From: Plantactinospora mayteni
Lineage (GTDB): Bacteria > Actinomycetota > Actinomycetes > Mycobacteriales > Micromonosporaceae
Direction: 5' to 3'
DNA: 64,000 bases
NCBI RefSeq assembly: GCF_016862935.1
Contig: NZ_BONX01000045.1
Span: 1-64,000, forward strand
Part shown: one piece after another, positions 24,054-33,116 of the stretch
Layout: each line of letters opens with the position of its first letter
How positions within the stretch are numbered: position 1 is the first letter of the stretch
The notes under the pieces: model-generated
What the model was told of the DNA's origin: nothing
The model's input: only the letters and a program-made list of their open reading frames with translations
Databases searched by the model: none
Made by a program: the position numbers and the translations under genes

Positions 24054-24893
24054 TCAGCCGGGCTTGATCTGGGCGAGCTGCACCAGGAGCTGGACCACCC
24101 GGTACGCCTCAGCCATGTCGCGGCCGGTGAAGGTGAGCGTGCGGGCGCCGGCCGACCGGGTGACGCCGGGGACCAGGGTGGCAAGGTCCACGGTGTACGG
24201 ACCGTAGAGGTCGAGTTCGATCCGTACCGGAGTGGGGGTCGGCACGGGGCGGATTCGCCGGCGTCCCCGGACGGCCTCGGCGGCGCCCCGGCGGATCCGG
24301 TCCCGGGCCTCCTCCGGATGCAACGTCACCGCCGCCGCCTGGCCGAGCGCCTGCTTGACCTCGACGGTCACCGCCGCCGGCACCAGGTCCCGCAGTTCCG
24401 CGCAGGCCGCGTCGTCCCCGCTGAGCAGCACCACCGGTACGCCGTAGTGCCCGGCCACGGCCGCGTTCAGCCCGATCTCCCCCACCGACCGCCCGTCGAG
24501 CCGCACGTCGAGTACGGCGTCGCTGATCGTGTGCGCCAGCACGGCCGGCCCGGCACCGGCCCGGGCGTGGTACCCGACGAAGAGCAGCGCCTCCACCCCG
24601 GCTTCGAGCCCGGCCACCATGCCCAGCGGGCGCGGCTTGCCCCGGATCAGCCGGGCCCGCCGGTCGAGTTCCTCGGGCAGCAGGTTGCGGAACGGACCGT
24701 GCGAGTCCGCGACCGAGACCTCGGCGTCGGGCTCGGCGTCCAGCACGCCGGCGACCGCCGCGTTCACCTCGGCCGTCATCAGCGCCCGTCCGCGTTCGTA
24801 GTCGTAGCCACCCGGGTTCGTCTCGGTGGGGTGCACGATCCCGCAGACGCCCTCCAGATCGGCGGAGATCAACATCTTGGGTCGACTCGTCAT
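24054..24893 (-). CDS. M55 D-aminopeptidase, DppA-like
   Basis: 279-aa cytosolic metallopeptidase. The zinc-binding start ISADLEGVCGI holds the Asp and Glu ligands; VSVADSHGPFRNLLPEELD and LFVGYHARAG supply His ligands, and GEIGLNA supplies a Glu. DppA releases N-terminal D-amino acids such as D-Ala from short peptides. The gene lies 227 bp upstream of the GNAT-racemase pair on the same strand, so the three could form a D-amino-acid salvage route: release, N-succinylation, racemisation. The start may be ATG 24893 or GTG 24896. It is divergent from a regulator across 127 bp. Confidence 0.87.
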   Translation of the reverse strand: MTSRPKMLISADLEGVCGIVHPTETNPGGYDYERGRALMTAEVNAAVAGVLDAEPDAEVSVADSHGPFRNLLPEELDRRARLIRGKPRPLGMVAGLEAGVEALLFVGYHARAGAGPAVLAHTISDAVLDVRLDGRSVGEIGLNAAVAGHYGVPVVLLSGDDAACAELRDLVPAAVTVEVKQALGQAAAVTLHPEEARDRIRRGAAEAVRGRRRIRPVPTPTPVRIELDLYGPYTVDLATLVPGVTRSAGARTLTFTGRDMAEAYRVVQLLVQLAQIKPG

Positions 24894-25020
24894 CACCCCA
24901 CCGTAGTGAGACCGCGCCGACGAAGATCAGCCGGTGGCCCTCCGCCATCACGCCGGCCAACGGGCCACCTGGCGGCTTCGTAGAGTCTTCGGAGTCGCCG
25001 GGGAGTAGGGAGGGGCGGGC

Positions 25021-26016
25021 ATGTTCGACGACACCGGGCTGCTGCGACCGCAGGAGGAGCAGGCGTACCGGCTGCTGCTGCGCCTCTCCGCGGCCCGCCC
25101 CGCCGACCTCGCCGGGCTGGCCGAGGTACCGCTCGAGGAGGCCGCCGCACTGTTGGAGGGCCTGCGGAGCAAGGGGCTGGCCATGGCACGCCCCGGCCCG
25201 GATCCGGTCTTCGAACCGCTGCCGCCGGACGTCGCGCTCGGCAACACCCTGCTGCGCCGGCAGGAGTCGCTGGAGACCGCCCGCCAGGCGGTGGCCGCGC
25301 TGACCGAGGAGTACCGGACCAGTGCCCGGCGCCGCGACGCCGACCATCTGGTGGAGGTGGTCGTCGGCGCGGGTGCGTTGCGCGACCGGCTGCGCGACCT
25401 CCAGGATTCGGCCCGCGAGGAGATCCTCTGGTTCTGCCGGGCCAATCCGCTGGCCATGTCCGGTTCGGAGAACGCCGAGGAGTCCGGGGCGCTGGCCCGT
25501 GGGGTGCGCTACCGGGCGATCTACGAGCGAGCGCTGCTGGAGGCACCCGGCGAGCTGGAGAGCATCGCGGAGAGCGTACGCGCCGGTGAGGAGGCCCGTA
25601 CCCTGCCGACGTTGCCGGTCCGGATCGCCATCGCCGACCGGTCGACCGCGATCTGCCCGCTGGTACCCGACGACGAGCGCGACGTCGGGGAGCCGACCGC
25701 CGCCCTGGTCCGGCGCAGCGAGCTGCTGGACGCGCTGCTGGCGCTCTTCGAGAGCCACTGGGACCGGGCGACCCCGATCCGCTGGGACGCCGACCGGTGC
25801 CAACTCTCGGACGCCGCGCCCGACGACGCCCTGGACGACGGCGAGCGCTTCCTGCTGTCGCTCTTCGTGGCCGGCTTTCCCGACAAGTCGATCGCGTCGC
25901 AGCTCGGCGTCAGCCGGCGCACCGTGCAGCGTCGACTGGAGCGGTTGATGACGCTGGCGTCGGTGGACACCCGCACCGGCCTGGCATTCCAGGCCGCCCG
26001 CCGTAACTGGCTCTGA
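25021..26016 (+). CDS. TrmB-like / LuxR-type HTH transcriptional regulator
   Basis: 331 aa. An N-terminal winged-helix resembling TrmB (LLRPQEEQAYRLLLRLSAARP, LAEVPLEEAAALLEGL) is followed by a ligand or phospholipase-D-like middle and a C-terminal LuxR-type HTH (FVAGFPDKSIASQLGVSRRT then VQRRLERLMTL). GGGAGGGG precedes the ATG. It is divergent from the D-aminopeptidase gene and converges on the subtilase gene; either could be its target, the former by promoter sharing. Ligand unknown. Confidence 0.83.
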   Translation: MFDDTGLLRPQEEQAYRLLLRLSAARPADLAGLAEVPLEEAAALLEGLRSKGLAMARPGPDPVFEPLPPDVALGNTLLRRQESLETARQAVAALTEEYRTSARRRDADHLVEVVVGAGALRDRLRDLQDSAREEILWFCRANPLAMSGSENAEESGALARGVRYRAIYERALLEAPGELESIAESVRAGEEARTLPTLPVRIAIADRSTAICPLVPDDERDVGEPTAALVRRSELLDALLALFESHWDRATPIRWDADRCQLSDAAPDDALDDGERFLLSLFVAGFPDKSIASQLGVSRRTVQRRLERLMTLASVDTRTGLAFQAARRNWL

Positions 26017-26138
26017 CGGAACGCACGGCAACCGTCAGGACGGCGGCAACGCGTCGGGACGGTGCCCGGACGGCAACGGTCGAGGCAGTGCCAGCCGCAC
26101 CCGGTCGGGGCGGTTGGGGGCGGACGGCGCCGGTCCGA

Positions 26139-26166
26139 GCGGGACGGTGGTGCTGCGCCGTCCCGC
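26139..26166 (-). terminator. Hairpin terminator of the subtilase gene
   Basis: Arms GCGGGACGG / CCGTCCCGC (9 bp) with a 10-nt loop start 11 bp past the subtilase stop. It also lies 122 bp after the convergent regulator stop and may serve both. Confidence 0.6.
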
Positions 26167-26177
26167 CCGGCATCCGC

Positions 26178-29100
26178 TCAGCGCAGGCCGTACGCCCGGA
26201 TCACGGTCTGGGTGACCGCGTTGCCGGACCGGTCGGTGGCCCGGACCCGCAGCGACACCGTGCCCTTCCCGGCCGGGACGCTCGCCCGGTAGGCGTTGCC
26301 GTGCCCGGTCACCTGGACCGGCCGCCAGGTGGCGCCCTCGTCGAAGGAGACCTCGGCGGTCAGCCTGGTCCCCGACGCGGTGGCGTGCCCGTCCTGGTGC
26401 CGGACGGTCAGCCCGACGGTGTGCTGCCGTCCGGTGGCCCGGCCGGTCAGGTCCACCGGCGCGGCGTAGTCGACCTGCAACAGCGGCAGCGGCCGTGCCT
26501 CGTCACCGGACCGCTGCCCGGACCGGAACTGCCACACCGTCTCGGTACGGGTGCCCCAGACCCACTCCTCGCCACCGCGCTCGGTGGTCAGGGCCAGCCG
26601 GTAGTCGGCCTCGGGCCCGGTGGTGGTCACGTCCTGCCGGGCGTCGGGCAGCTCGGCCAGCAGCTTCCCGTCCCGCCACAGCGTGGCACCGGCCCGGGAC
26701 GCCTCGCCGATCGTGTAGTGCCCCTCGGGATCGACGAACTCGGGTACCCGCAGCGCGAGTGTGTTGCCGGTGCGGGTGGAGACCAGCTCCGGTATCCCGC
26801 GCGGCGCGGCCGGGCGGACCACCGGGGCGAGCCAGGTCTCCTCGGCGCTACGGGCACGGTAGCTGGTGGGCCGTTCGGCCATCCCGCTTTCGAGCGGGCC
26901 CATCTCGTTCCACGGCCACTCGTGGCTCACCCGGTGCTGCCAGACCGAGTCGCCGGTGGTCACCCACTCCTCGCGCTCCTTCGGGGTGGCCACGAACCGG
27001 GACGTGTCGTTCCATGCATAGGTCTGCCAGGGGCGCCATCCGAACCGCTGCTCCTTCGCCCAGGGGAATCCGCCGTTGTCGGCGTACCGGGTGGTGATCC
27101 GTGTCGAGTTGGCCGGGGTCACCCGGTAGACGATCCGATCCGGGATCCGGTTCCGCTCGACGTGCTGCACGTCGTAGAGATAGGGACTGGAGGTGGTGAG
27201 GGTCAGGTCCAGCGTCGCCCGGCCCCGCAGCGCCCGGGCGATCAGCCGCTGGCCGTCGTCGTTCGCCACCGCCAGCATCGGGATCGGCTCCCGGTCGCCT
27301 AGCGGCGACCACACGGTCCACGCCGACCAGTCCGCCGGACGTACCATCAGGGTCACCGCGGCGCCGGCCCGGGCCGCCGCCGCGGTCACCTCGCTCTCGC
27401 TCGGCGCCTCCTCGCCGTCCGGCTCGTTGCCCGACTCGACGAGTACCGCCGCGCCGCGTACCTTCGCCTCGGCCAGCTCCTCCGGGGTGCCCCGGCCGGC
27501 GTAGACGAGCGGGAACCGGCGGGGCCCGTCGTACGCCGGGGACTGCCCGATGAGGTTGATGTCGAGCGGACCGGAGACCCCGGCGACCTCGGCGCGCACC
27601 ATCGGCGCGACGAGCTGCCACCGGGACGAGAACTCGTACTCCCCGCTGGTCAACTTCCGGGTCGGGGTGACGTTGACCTGCTGGACCGTGCTGAAGTGCA
27701 TGGTGCCGTGGCTGATCCGGCGACCGGTGCCGGTCACCCGGTGCGAGTAGTAGCTCAGCACCGCCTGCTGCTCGGCCGGCTTCGGCGTCTCGATCCGGAT
27801 CGGGGTGCCCTTGCGGGCGTCGAGCAGCACCTCCAGGTCCCGGTCGACCCGCAGTTCGGGGTCGGTGATCAGGGTGGCCTGCTCGTCGAGTACGCCGCCG
27901 TCCTCGATCAGCGCGTGCAGTAGATAGCTACCCTCGCCGACCTCGATGCTCTTGCTCTCCCCCGCCCACAGGAAGTTCAGGTTGTCCCAGCGGTAGCTGT
28001 CGCCCATCAGCGCGAGGACCGGCACCGTCACCGGCTGGCCGGCCCGGCCGACCGCCCGGAGGGTGACCCGGTGCCGGGGGCCGTCCAGGGTGATTCCCAG
28101 CGCCGTGCTGGCGAGCACGCCACCCGGACCGGTAGCGGTGATCCAGCCCCCGAAGAGTCCCCGGTCCAGTTTCGCCAGGTCGACGGTGACCGGTACGTCC
28201 ACCGACCCGCCGGCCGGCACGGTGACCGTCCGGGAGCCGGTCGTCACGGCGTCGGTCTCCGGTACCTCGGTGACGACGTTCTCCAACTCGACGGCGAGGG
28301 TGAGCGTGACCGGCGCCGGCCCGTCGTTGGTGTACGTGACGACCTTGCCGACCGGCGCCGCCGCCGTACCAGTCCGGGCGGTGGCGGCGGAGTCCGGATC
28401 GGTGTGCAGGCCGAAGTCGACCTGGCCGCTGGCGTACACCCGCTGGCCGACCGCCCGGGCGACGTCGACCCGGCCGGTACCTTCGTCGAAGACCGACAAC
28501 TCCGGGTTGGTCCGGGCGGTGCTGACCAGTGCGTCCTTCAGCCGCGCCGCCGTCCAGTCCGGGTGCGCCTGGGCCAGCAGCGCGGCGGCGCCGGCCACGT
28601 GTGGCGTCGCCATCGAGGTGCCGGAGGCGGCGGTGTACCGGTCGTCGACCGGCCGGCCCATGCTGGTACCCGCGGCCCGGGCGGCCACGATACCCACCCC
28701 GGGGGCGGTGATCTCCGGCTTCAGTCCCTCGTCGCCGAGTCGAGGACCCCGGCTGGAGAAGTCGGCGAGCGACTCGTCCCGGTCCACCGCGCCGACGGTC
28801 AGCGCGGAGCTGGCCGCGCCCGGCGTACCGACGGTGTAGTTGGCGCCCTGGTTGCCGGCGGCCACCACGAAGAGGGTGCTGGTGTCGCTGGTGATCCGGT
28901 TCAGCGCCTGGCTGAGCGGGTCGGTGCCGTCGGTCGGCCCGCCGCCGAGGCTCAGGTTGACCACCGCCGCGCCCTGTTCGGCGGCCCACTCCATCCCGGC
29001 GATGATCCAGGAGTCGTAGCCGCTGCCGTCGTCGCCGAGCACCTTGCCGGCCAGCAGGCTCGCGCCGGGTGCCACCCCCTTGCGGGTACCGCCGGATCCG

Positions 29101-29963
29101 GCGCCGGTGCCGGCCACGGTCGCCGCCACGTGGGTACCGTGTCCATGGTGGTCGGTGGTGTCCGGGCTGCCGCTGAAGTTCCGGGCCAGCGTCACCTTGC
29201 CGGTCAGGTCGGGGTGGGTCTGGTCGACCCCGGTGTCGAGTACCGCCACCTTCACCCCGGCACCGTCCAGGCCCGCCTGCCAGGCGGCCGGCGCGCCGAT
29301 CTGGGCGACGCTGCGGTCCAGTACCGGCCGCACCCGGCCGTCCAACCAGATCTGGCTGATCCCGCCGCCGAGGGCGGGGGCGGCGGCGGTGCGGGGCGCG
29401 CCGGCGGCGCCGGCCGGGCTGACCGTCTGCCAGAATCCGGCCAGCGAGTCCTTCCCGGCCGTCAACGCGGCGCCGCCGATGCTGGTCAGCGGCCGGGCGT
29501 TGGTCGTACCGGCCAGGGTGCGGGCGGTGTCGGCGGGGTTCTGGTAGCGGACGATCAACGGCAGGCTGGCCGCGGCGCCGTCGGCGTACCCGTCGGCGAT
29601 CAGCTCCTGCACGTCGAACAGGTCGGCGTCCAGGGTGCCTGCCGAGACGTACGGCACGACGTCGCTGGGCAGCACCCGCAGTCCGCCGTCCACTTCCATG
29701 GTGTGGAAGGTGATCCGTTCCCGTCCGGCCGCCGGGCGGACCGACGCCGCGTACCGGCCATCGCCGGCCGACGAGACCTCGACGACGTCGCCGGTGATCA
29801 GGGTGACCCGCGACCCGGCAGCGGCCACGCCGAGCGCGGCCAGCGACCCGGTGGCCCGGGGTACCGAGGGCGGGGGCGCGGCGGTCGCCGGTGGGGGCCC
29901 GGCGGCGATGAGCGCGAGTACGGCGGCCAGACCGGCAGCGGCACGACGCAGCGGAGATGACAT
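26178..29963 (-). CDS. Secreted S8 subtilisin-like serine peptidase, 1261 aa
   Basis: A Sec signal (RRAAAGLAAVLALIAAGPPPATA) precedes a propeptide of about 180 residues. The peptidase domain has the catalytic Asp in VAVLDTGVDQTHP, His in HGHGTHVAATVAG, oxyanion Asn in VVAAGNQGANYT and Ser in GTSMATPHVAGAAALL. About 700 residues follow, with Fn3-like beta domains and a PA-like insert (GAAVLVESGNEPDG); the last domain resembles those that bind polymers or the cell wall. The start is the ATG at 29963 after GAAGGAG; the frame stays open upstream but shows no coding character. The size is that of large actinobacterial extracellular subtilases. Confidence 0.9.
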   Translation of the reverse strand: MSSPLRRAAAGLAAVLALIAAGPPPATAAPPPSVPRATGSLAALGVAAAGSRVTLITGDVVEVSSAGDGRYAASVRPAAGRERITFHTMEVDGGLRVLPSDVVPYVSAGTLDADLFDVQELIADGYADGAAASLPLIVRYQNPADTARTLAGTTNARPLTSIGGAALTAGKDSLAGFWQTVSPAGAAGAPRTAAAPALGGGISQIWLDGRVRPVLDRSVAQIGAPAAWQAGLDGAGVKVAVLDTGVDQTHPDLTGKVTLARNFSGSPDTTDHHGHGTHVAATVAGTGAGSGGTRKGVAPGASLLAGKVLGDDGSGYDSWIIAGMEWAAEQGAAVVNLSLGGGPTDGTDPLSQALNRITSDTSTLFVVAAGNQGANYTVGTPGAASSALTVGAVDRDESLADFSSRGPRLGDEGLKPEITAPGVGIVAARAAGTSMGRPVDDRYTAASGTSMATPHVAGAAALLAQAHPDWTAARLKDALVSTARTNPELSVFDEGTGRVDVARAVGQRVYASGQVDFGLHTDPDSAATARTGTAAAPVGKVVTYTNDGPAPVTLTLAVELENVVTEVPETDAVTTGSRTVTVPAGGSVDVPVTVDLAKLDRGLFGGWITATGPGGVLASTALGITLDGPRHRVTLRAVGRAGQPVTVPVLALMGDSYRWDNLNFLWAGESKSIEVGEGSYLLHALIEDGGVLDEQATLITDPELRVDRDLEVLLDARKGTPIRIETPKPAEQQAVLSYYSHRVTGTGRRISHGTMHFSTVQQVNVTPTRKLTSGEYEFSSRWQLVAPMVRAEVAGVSGPLDINLIGQSPAYDGPRRFPLVYAGRGTPEELAEAKVRGAAVLVESGNEPDGEEAPSESEVTAAAARAGAAVTLMVRPADWSAWTVWSPLGDREPIPMLAVANDDGQRLIARALRGRATLDLTLTTSSPYLYDVQHVERNRIPDRIVYRVTPANSTRITTRYADNGGFPWAKEQRFGWRPWQTYAWNDTSRFVATPKEREEWVTTGDSVWQHRVSHEWPWNEMGPLESGMAERPTSYRARSAEETWLAPVVRPAAPRGIPELVSTRTGNTLALRVPEFVDPEGHYTIGEASRAGATLWRDGKLLAELPDARQDVTTTGPEADYRLALTTERGGEEWVWGTRTETVWQFRSGQRSGDEARPLPLLQVDYAAPVDLTGRATGRQHTVGLTVRHQDGHATASGTRLTAEVSFDEGATWRPVQVTGHGNAYRASVPAGKGTVSLRVRATDRSGNAVTQTVIRAYGLR

Positions 29964-30269
29964 GGCGGGGTCTCCTTCGACTCTCGCGAAGACGCCGTCA
30001 ACGGCGACAGTCGGAGTCTGTGGCCGGAGCATTTCCTTGGTCATCAACCTGTGGTGCCGCAGAGGCGACATGGCGCCAAGTGGACATCCGGCGGCCACCG
30101 TGGGTATCCCCGATGTCCGGTCCACGTGAAGTTGGGCATCGTCCAGGATTGTCGGCACCGACGGTGGCACCGTCCGGATGTGGTTGGCACCAGCCTCGTT
30201 TCGAGTGAGGGTGGCCGGTCGACACCGCGACGGTCGGCCGCGGCTCAGCCGCGAATGAACTGCACGTCG
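29964..30269. other. Intergenic region upstream of the subtilase
   Basis: No gene is supported. It must hold the subtilase promoter. A hairpin GACGGT-GGC-ACCGTC at 30160-30174 may end the HAD gene transcript, about 95 bp after its stop. Confidence 0.4.
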
Positions 30270-30785
30270 TCACCCTGCGAGCCAGCGGCGGATCAGTGCG
30301 AAGTCCGCCTCGGTAAGGCCCAGGTAGGGGTCGACGCGATGCAGCAGGGCCCTCCCTGGGTAGTGGGCCGCAACCCACGCCTGGTCGGCGTCGGTAATCT
30401 CGTCGTCCAGCCAGAGGAACGGACGTCCGGCCGCCCACCAGGTCAGGAACGCCGTCTTCCAGTGCAGGCCGTACTGCGGGCTGTCGTCCGAGTCGGGCCA
30501 GTCGACGACCGGGAGTTCCGGGAGCCCGAGCCGCGGCGAGACGACCTCGTTCGCCTCCGCCATCCAGGTCGTCGCCCAGACGAGCTGACATCCCAATGCC
30601 AGCAGCATCCGCCCGTCCTCCGGGCGGAGCCTGTCCAGGAGCGGATTGCCGCACACGTCGTCCGGGGAAGTCGAGCGCACCGAACCCAAAGAACGCTCAG
30701 GGCCGGCTGGACGTGCGGCGAACGTGATCAGCGGCCCGTCCACGTCGAGAAAGACGAGTGGCCGGCCGGCAGGCCCCGAACTCAT
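30270..30785 (-). CDS. HAD-superfamily hydrolase-like protein
   Basis: 171 aa. Motif I is VFLDVDGPL (nucleophile DxD), a motif II-like Thr/Ser lies in VWATTWM, and the acidic motif is LWLDDEITDADQAW. There is no clear cap domain, so it is a small HAD phosphatase-like enzyme of the sort often annotated simply as HAD domain-containing. No signal peptide. It stands alone between the subtilase and an NTF2-like gene, with its own weak ribosome site. Substrate unknown. Confidence 0.8.
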   Translation of the reverse strand: MSSGPAGRPLVFLDVDGPLITFAARPAGPERSLGSVRSTSPDDVCGNPLLDRLRPEDGRMLLALGCQLVWATTWMAEANEVVSPRLGLPELPVVDWPDSDDSPQYGLHWKTAFLTWWAAGRPFLWLDDEITDADQAWVAAHYPGRALLHRVDPYLGLTEADFALIRRWLAG

Positions 30786-30877
30786 GGGCCGAACCTACAA
30801 CCACCACTCACCGTCAGGTGGTGCGACGACGCGGACGTGATATTCGGTCGAGGGCCGCACCGGCATCGGCCGGCGCC

Positions 30878-31276
30878 TCAGCCGAACAGGCTCTCGGGCG
30901 GCAGCAGGCGCCCTTCTTTGACGTGCGAGTAGTCGCGGGCCTCGGCAACCAGACCCGCTTCGTCGAAGCGCAGCAGCGTACAGCCGGAAATGGTGAGCGG
31001 CTCGCCGTTCGGATAGGTCACCGCCCAGTACTCCACGGTCGCCAGCTCGCCATCGACCTGTGGCTCGCCGAACCAGACCTCGGCCGGCCGGGTCTCCTCG
31101 TCGAAGCACTCCTGGACATAGCCGCGCAGTCCCGCGCGCCCCCGATAGGGACGGAACATCGACGCCCAATGGTCGGCCTCCTCGGCCTGTAGCGCGACGA
31201 TCCCGTCGACGTCCTTGGCCGGCCAGCCCTCCGCCCAGACTGCCGCCCACCGTCTGGCCGCGTCACGCACGTTCAC
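30878..31276 (-). CDS. NTF2/SnoaL-like protein
   Basis: 132 aa with a cone-shaped NTF2-like fold pattern: an N-terminal helix (RRWAAVWAEGWPAKDVDGIVALQAEEADH), a second helix around GLRGYVQECFDEE and four beta strands ending TISGCTLLRFDEAGLVAEARDY. The GTG at 31276 follows GGGAGGGGA by 6 nt; the longer open frame upstream is antisense to the next gene. Family members are small-molecule isomerases, hydrolases or stress proteins; no catalytic assignment is possible. Confidence 0.75.
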   Translation of the reverse strand: MNVRDAARRWAAVWAEGWPAKDVDGIVALQAEEADHWASMFRPYRGRAGLRGYVQECFDEETRPAEVWFGEPQVDGELATVEYWAVTYPNGEPLTISGCTLLRFDEAGLVAEARDYSHVKEGRLLPPESLFG

Positions 31277-31396
31277 GATCGGTCCCCTCCCACGACATAT
31301 GCCAGCGAGAGTTCTAGCACACGCGTACGACCAGTTGCCGCCGATCAAAGCGGCGCGAGCCTGTCGGCCGGCTCGCGCACCAGCTAGGTTGTCCGG

Positions 31397-32056
31397 GTGA
31401 AGATCCAGGTCATGGAGGGTGCGCTCGTCGAGCTGCCGGCTGCGGGGGCCACCGGCATGCATCGCCGCGCCTTCGGCGAGTTCGTCGGTCCTCGGGGCGA
31501 ACTGGCCTCGTACGCGTTCGGCTGGACCACCGGGTCGGAGCCACACGTCGGCGCGCTGTCGATCGGGATCGGCGTCGGCAATCCGGGCGGCGGCACGTTC
31601 CACGCTCGGGTGTTCGCGCACGAGGAGGGCCACGCGTTCTCCCTCACGGACGAGCCGTTCGCGCAGGTACCGCAGGGCGGCCCAGACCTGACGGCGGACC
31701 AGGCTCGCGCCCACGAAGATCTGCCGTTCGTGTGGTGGGTGGCGGACCAGGTCATGGAGCGTGATCGACGCGCGCGGTGGATGCGGCACTGGCTGCTGGG
31801 CACCCACTGCATCCAGACGGTCGAGGTCTTCGAGCATCGCGAGCCTGTCCTGCTGGTGGTGAACGACGCCGACGGCGGGCTCTGGCAACTGGTCGGCACC
31901 ACCGACGCCAGCAGTACCGGCAAGATCGGACACCTTCACCACGCGATTGACGAAGATCCGACGTTGATCGATGTCCTCGACCTGCCGCCCGGCCACAGCG
32001 CGGGCCGAAGCCGCATCGGCGGACGGTGGACTCGGGACCGCAGACACCGTGCCTGA
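31397..32056 (+). CDS. Hypothetical 219-aa protein
   Basis: Starts with GTG at 31397 (VKIQVMEGALVELPA...). The first half is beta-rich (YAFGWTTGSEPHVGALSIGIGVGNPGGGTFHARVF). The second half contains WLLGTHCIQTVEVFEHREPVLLVVNDADGGLWQLVGTTDA, a layout reminiscent of DUF2185/immunity-type proteins, and an Arg-rich tail. No signal or membrane segment. I do not recognise the family with confidence. It is divergent from the NTF2-like gene and convergent with the WYL regulator. Confidence 0.65.
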   Translation: MKIQVMEGALVELPAAGATGMHRRAFGEFVGPRGELASYAFGWTTGSEPHVGALSIGIGVGNPGGGTFHARVFAHEEGHAFSLTDEPFAQVPQGGPDLTADQARAHEDLPFVWWVADQVMERDRRARWMRHWLLGTHCIQTVEVFEHREPVLLVVNDADGGLWQLVGTTDASSTGKIGHLHHAIDEDPTLIDVLDLPPGHSAGRSRIGGRWTRDRRHRA

Positions 32057-32103
32057 GCCGCCGAGCACCCGGTGCGATGCCGTTGGGTCGAGTTGCCTGG
32101 CGG

Positions 32104-33054
32104 TCAGCCGACGCTGTCGGCGAGGCGGGTGGCGAGGGCGCGGATGCGCGTGACCAGTTCGGGTGGTTCGTGCACGGTGAAGGGGAGGTCGAACAGGCCG
32201 AGATAGACGGCCAGTTCGTCGAGGGAGTTCGACCCGGTGTGCAGGAGACAGGTCTGCGGGTCGACGGCCTCGATGACGCCGACCGTCGGGAGGATCTGCT
32301 CGGCGGCCACCTCGGCGGGTACGTGCAGCGTGACGTGCGCCTGGTATCGGTAGGCCGCGGTCGAGACGCCGTGCGACAGATACCCGGCGAGGTCGCGGTC
32401 GGGTGCCGCGCGCGGGGTGAAGCGGGGACCCACCGGGACGCGCGGGGCCAGGCGGTCGATCCGGTACGTGCGCCAGTCGGCCCGCTCGACGTCCCAGCCG
32501 ATGAGGTACCAGCGTCGGCCGGTGTGTACGAGCCGATGGGGCTCTGCCGTGCGGATTGACGTCGTACCGTCGTGGCTGCGGTAGTCGAAGCGGAGCCGGT
32601 GGTGGTCGCGGCAGGCCGCGGCGACGGCGGTCAGGGTTTCGGGGTCGACGGTCGGGCCGGTGGCGGGGACGGTCACGGTGACCGAGTGCAGCAGGTTCAC
32701 CCGGCGTCGCAGCCGCGCCGGGAGGACCTGTTCGAGCTTGACGAGCGCGCGTACCGAGCTTTCCTCGATGCCGGCGACCGTGCCGCTGGCGGCGGCGCGC
32801 AGCCCGATGGCGACGGCGATCGCCTCGTCGTCGTCCAAGAGCAGCGGTGGGAGGTTCGCTCCGGCGCCGAGCCGGTAGCCGGGCACGCCCGGCGTGGAAT
32901 GCACCGGATAGCCGAGGGTACGCAGCTTGTCGACGTCGCGCCGGACGGTCCGTACGTCGACTCCGAGCCGGTCGGCCAGGTCAGCGCCGGTCCAGTCGCG
33001 GGGTGTCTGTAGCAGGGACAGCAGTCGGAGCAGCCGCGCCGAGGTTTCCAACAC
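32104..33054 (-). CDS. WYL-domain transcriptional regulator (YafY type)
   Basis: 316 aa. An N-terminal DeoR-like winged helix (RLLRLLSLLQTPRDWTGADL then DRLGVDVRTVRRDVDKLR) is followed by the WYL domain with the characteristic stretch HTGRRWYLIGWDVERADWRTYRIDR, and a WCX-like C-terminus. The GTG at 33054 has no Shine-Dalgarno, suggesting a leaderless message. It shares a 62-bp divergent promoter with the epoxide hydrolase, and a 23-bp palindrome sits in the middle. It is very likely the repressor or sensor for both genes (inference). Confidence 0.88.
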   Translation of the reverse strand: MLETSARLLRLLSLLQTPRDWTGADLADRLGVDVRTVRRDVDKLRTLGYPVHSTPGVPGYRLGAGANLPPLLLDDDEAIAVAIGLRAAASGTVAGIEESSVRALVKLEQVLPARLRRRVNLLHSVTVTVPATGPTVDPETLTAVAAACRDHHRLRFDYRSHDGTTSIRTAEPHRLVHTGRRWYLIGWDVERADWRTYRIDRLAPRVPVGPRFTPRAAPDRDLAGYLSHGVSTAAYRYQAHVTLHVPAEVAAEQILPTVGVIEAVDPQTCLLHTGSNSLDELAVYLGLFDLPFTVHEPPELVTRIRALATRLADSVG

Positions 33055-33074
33055 CCGCCGAATTCTGCCAGCCG

Positions 33075-33097
33075 GCTAGGACAGAAGCTGTCCTAGC
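33075..33097. promoter_or_regulatory. 23-bp palindromic operator between WYL regulator and epoxide hydrolase
   Basis: Perfect 10-bp arms GCTAGGACAG / CTGTCCTAGC around AAG, centred between the two divergent starts (20 and 19 bp from the start codons at 33054 and 33117). TACGTT at 33105-33110 is a plausible -10, 6 nt before the hydrolase ATG, which would give a leaderless mRNA with the operator over the -35/spacer. Confidence 0.75.
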
Positions 33098-33116
33098 TGC
33101 CCCCTACGTTGCACTC

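Noticed and set aside
29964-30170. N-terminal extension of the subtilase frame
   Set aside because: The signal peptide and GAAGGAG support the ATG at 29963; the extension has no coding character.
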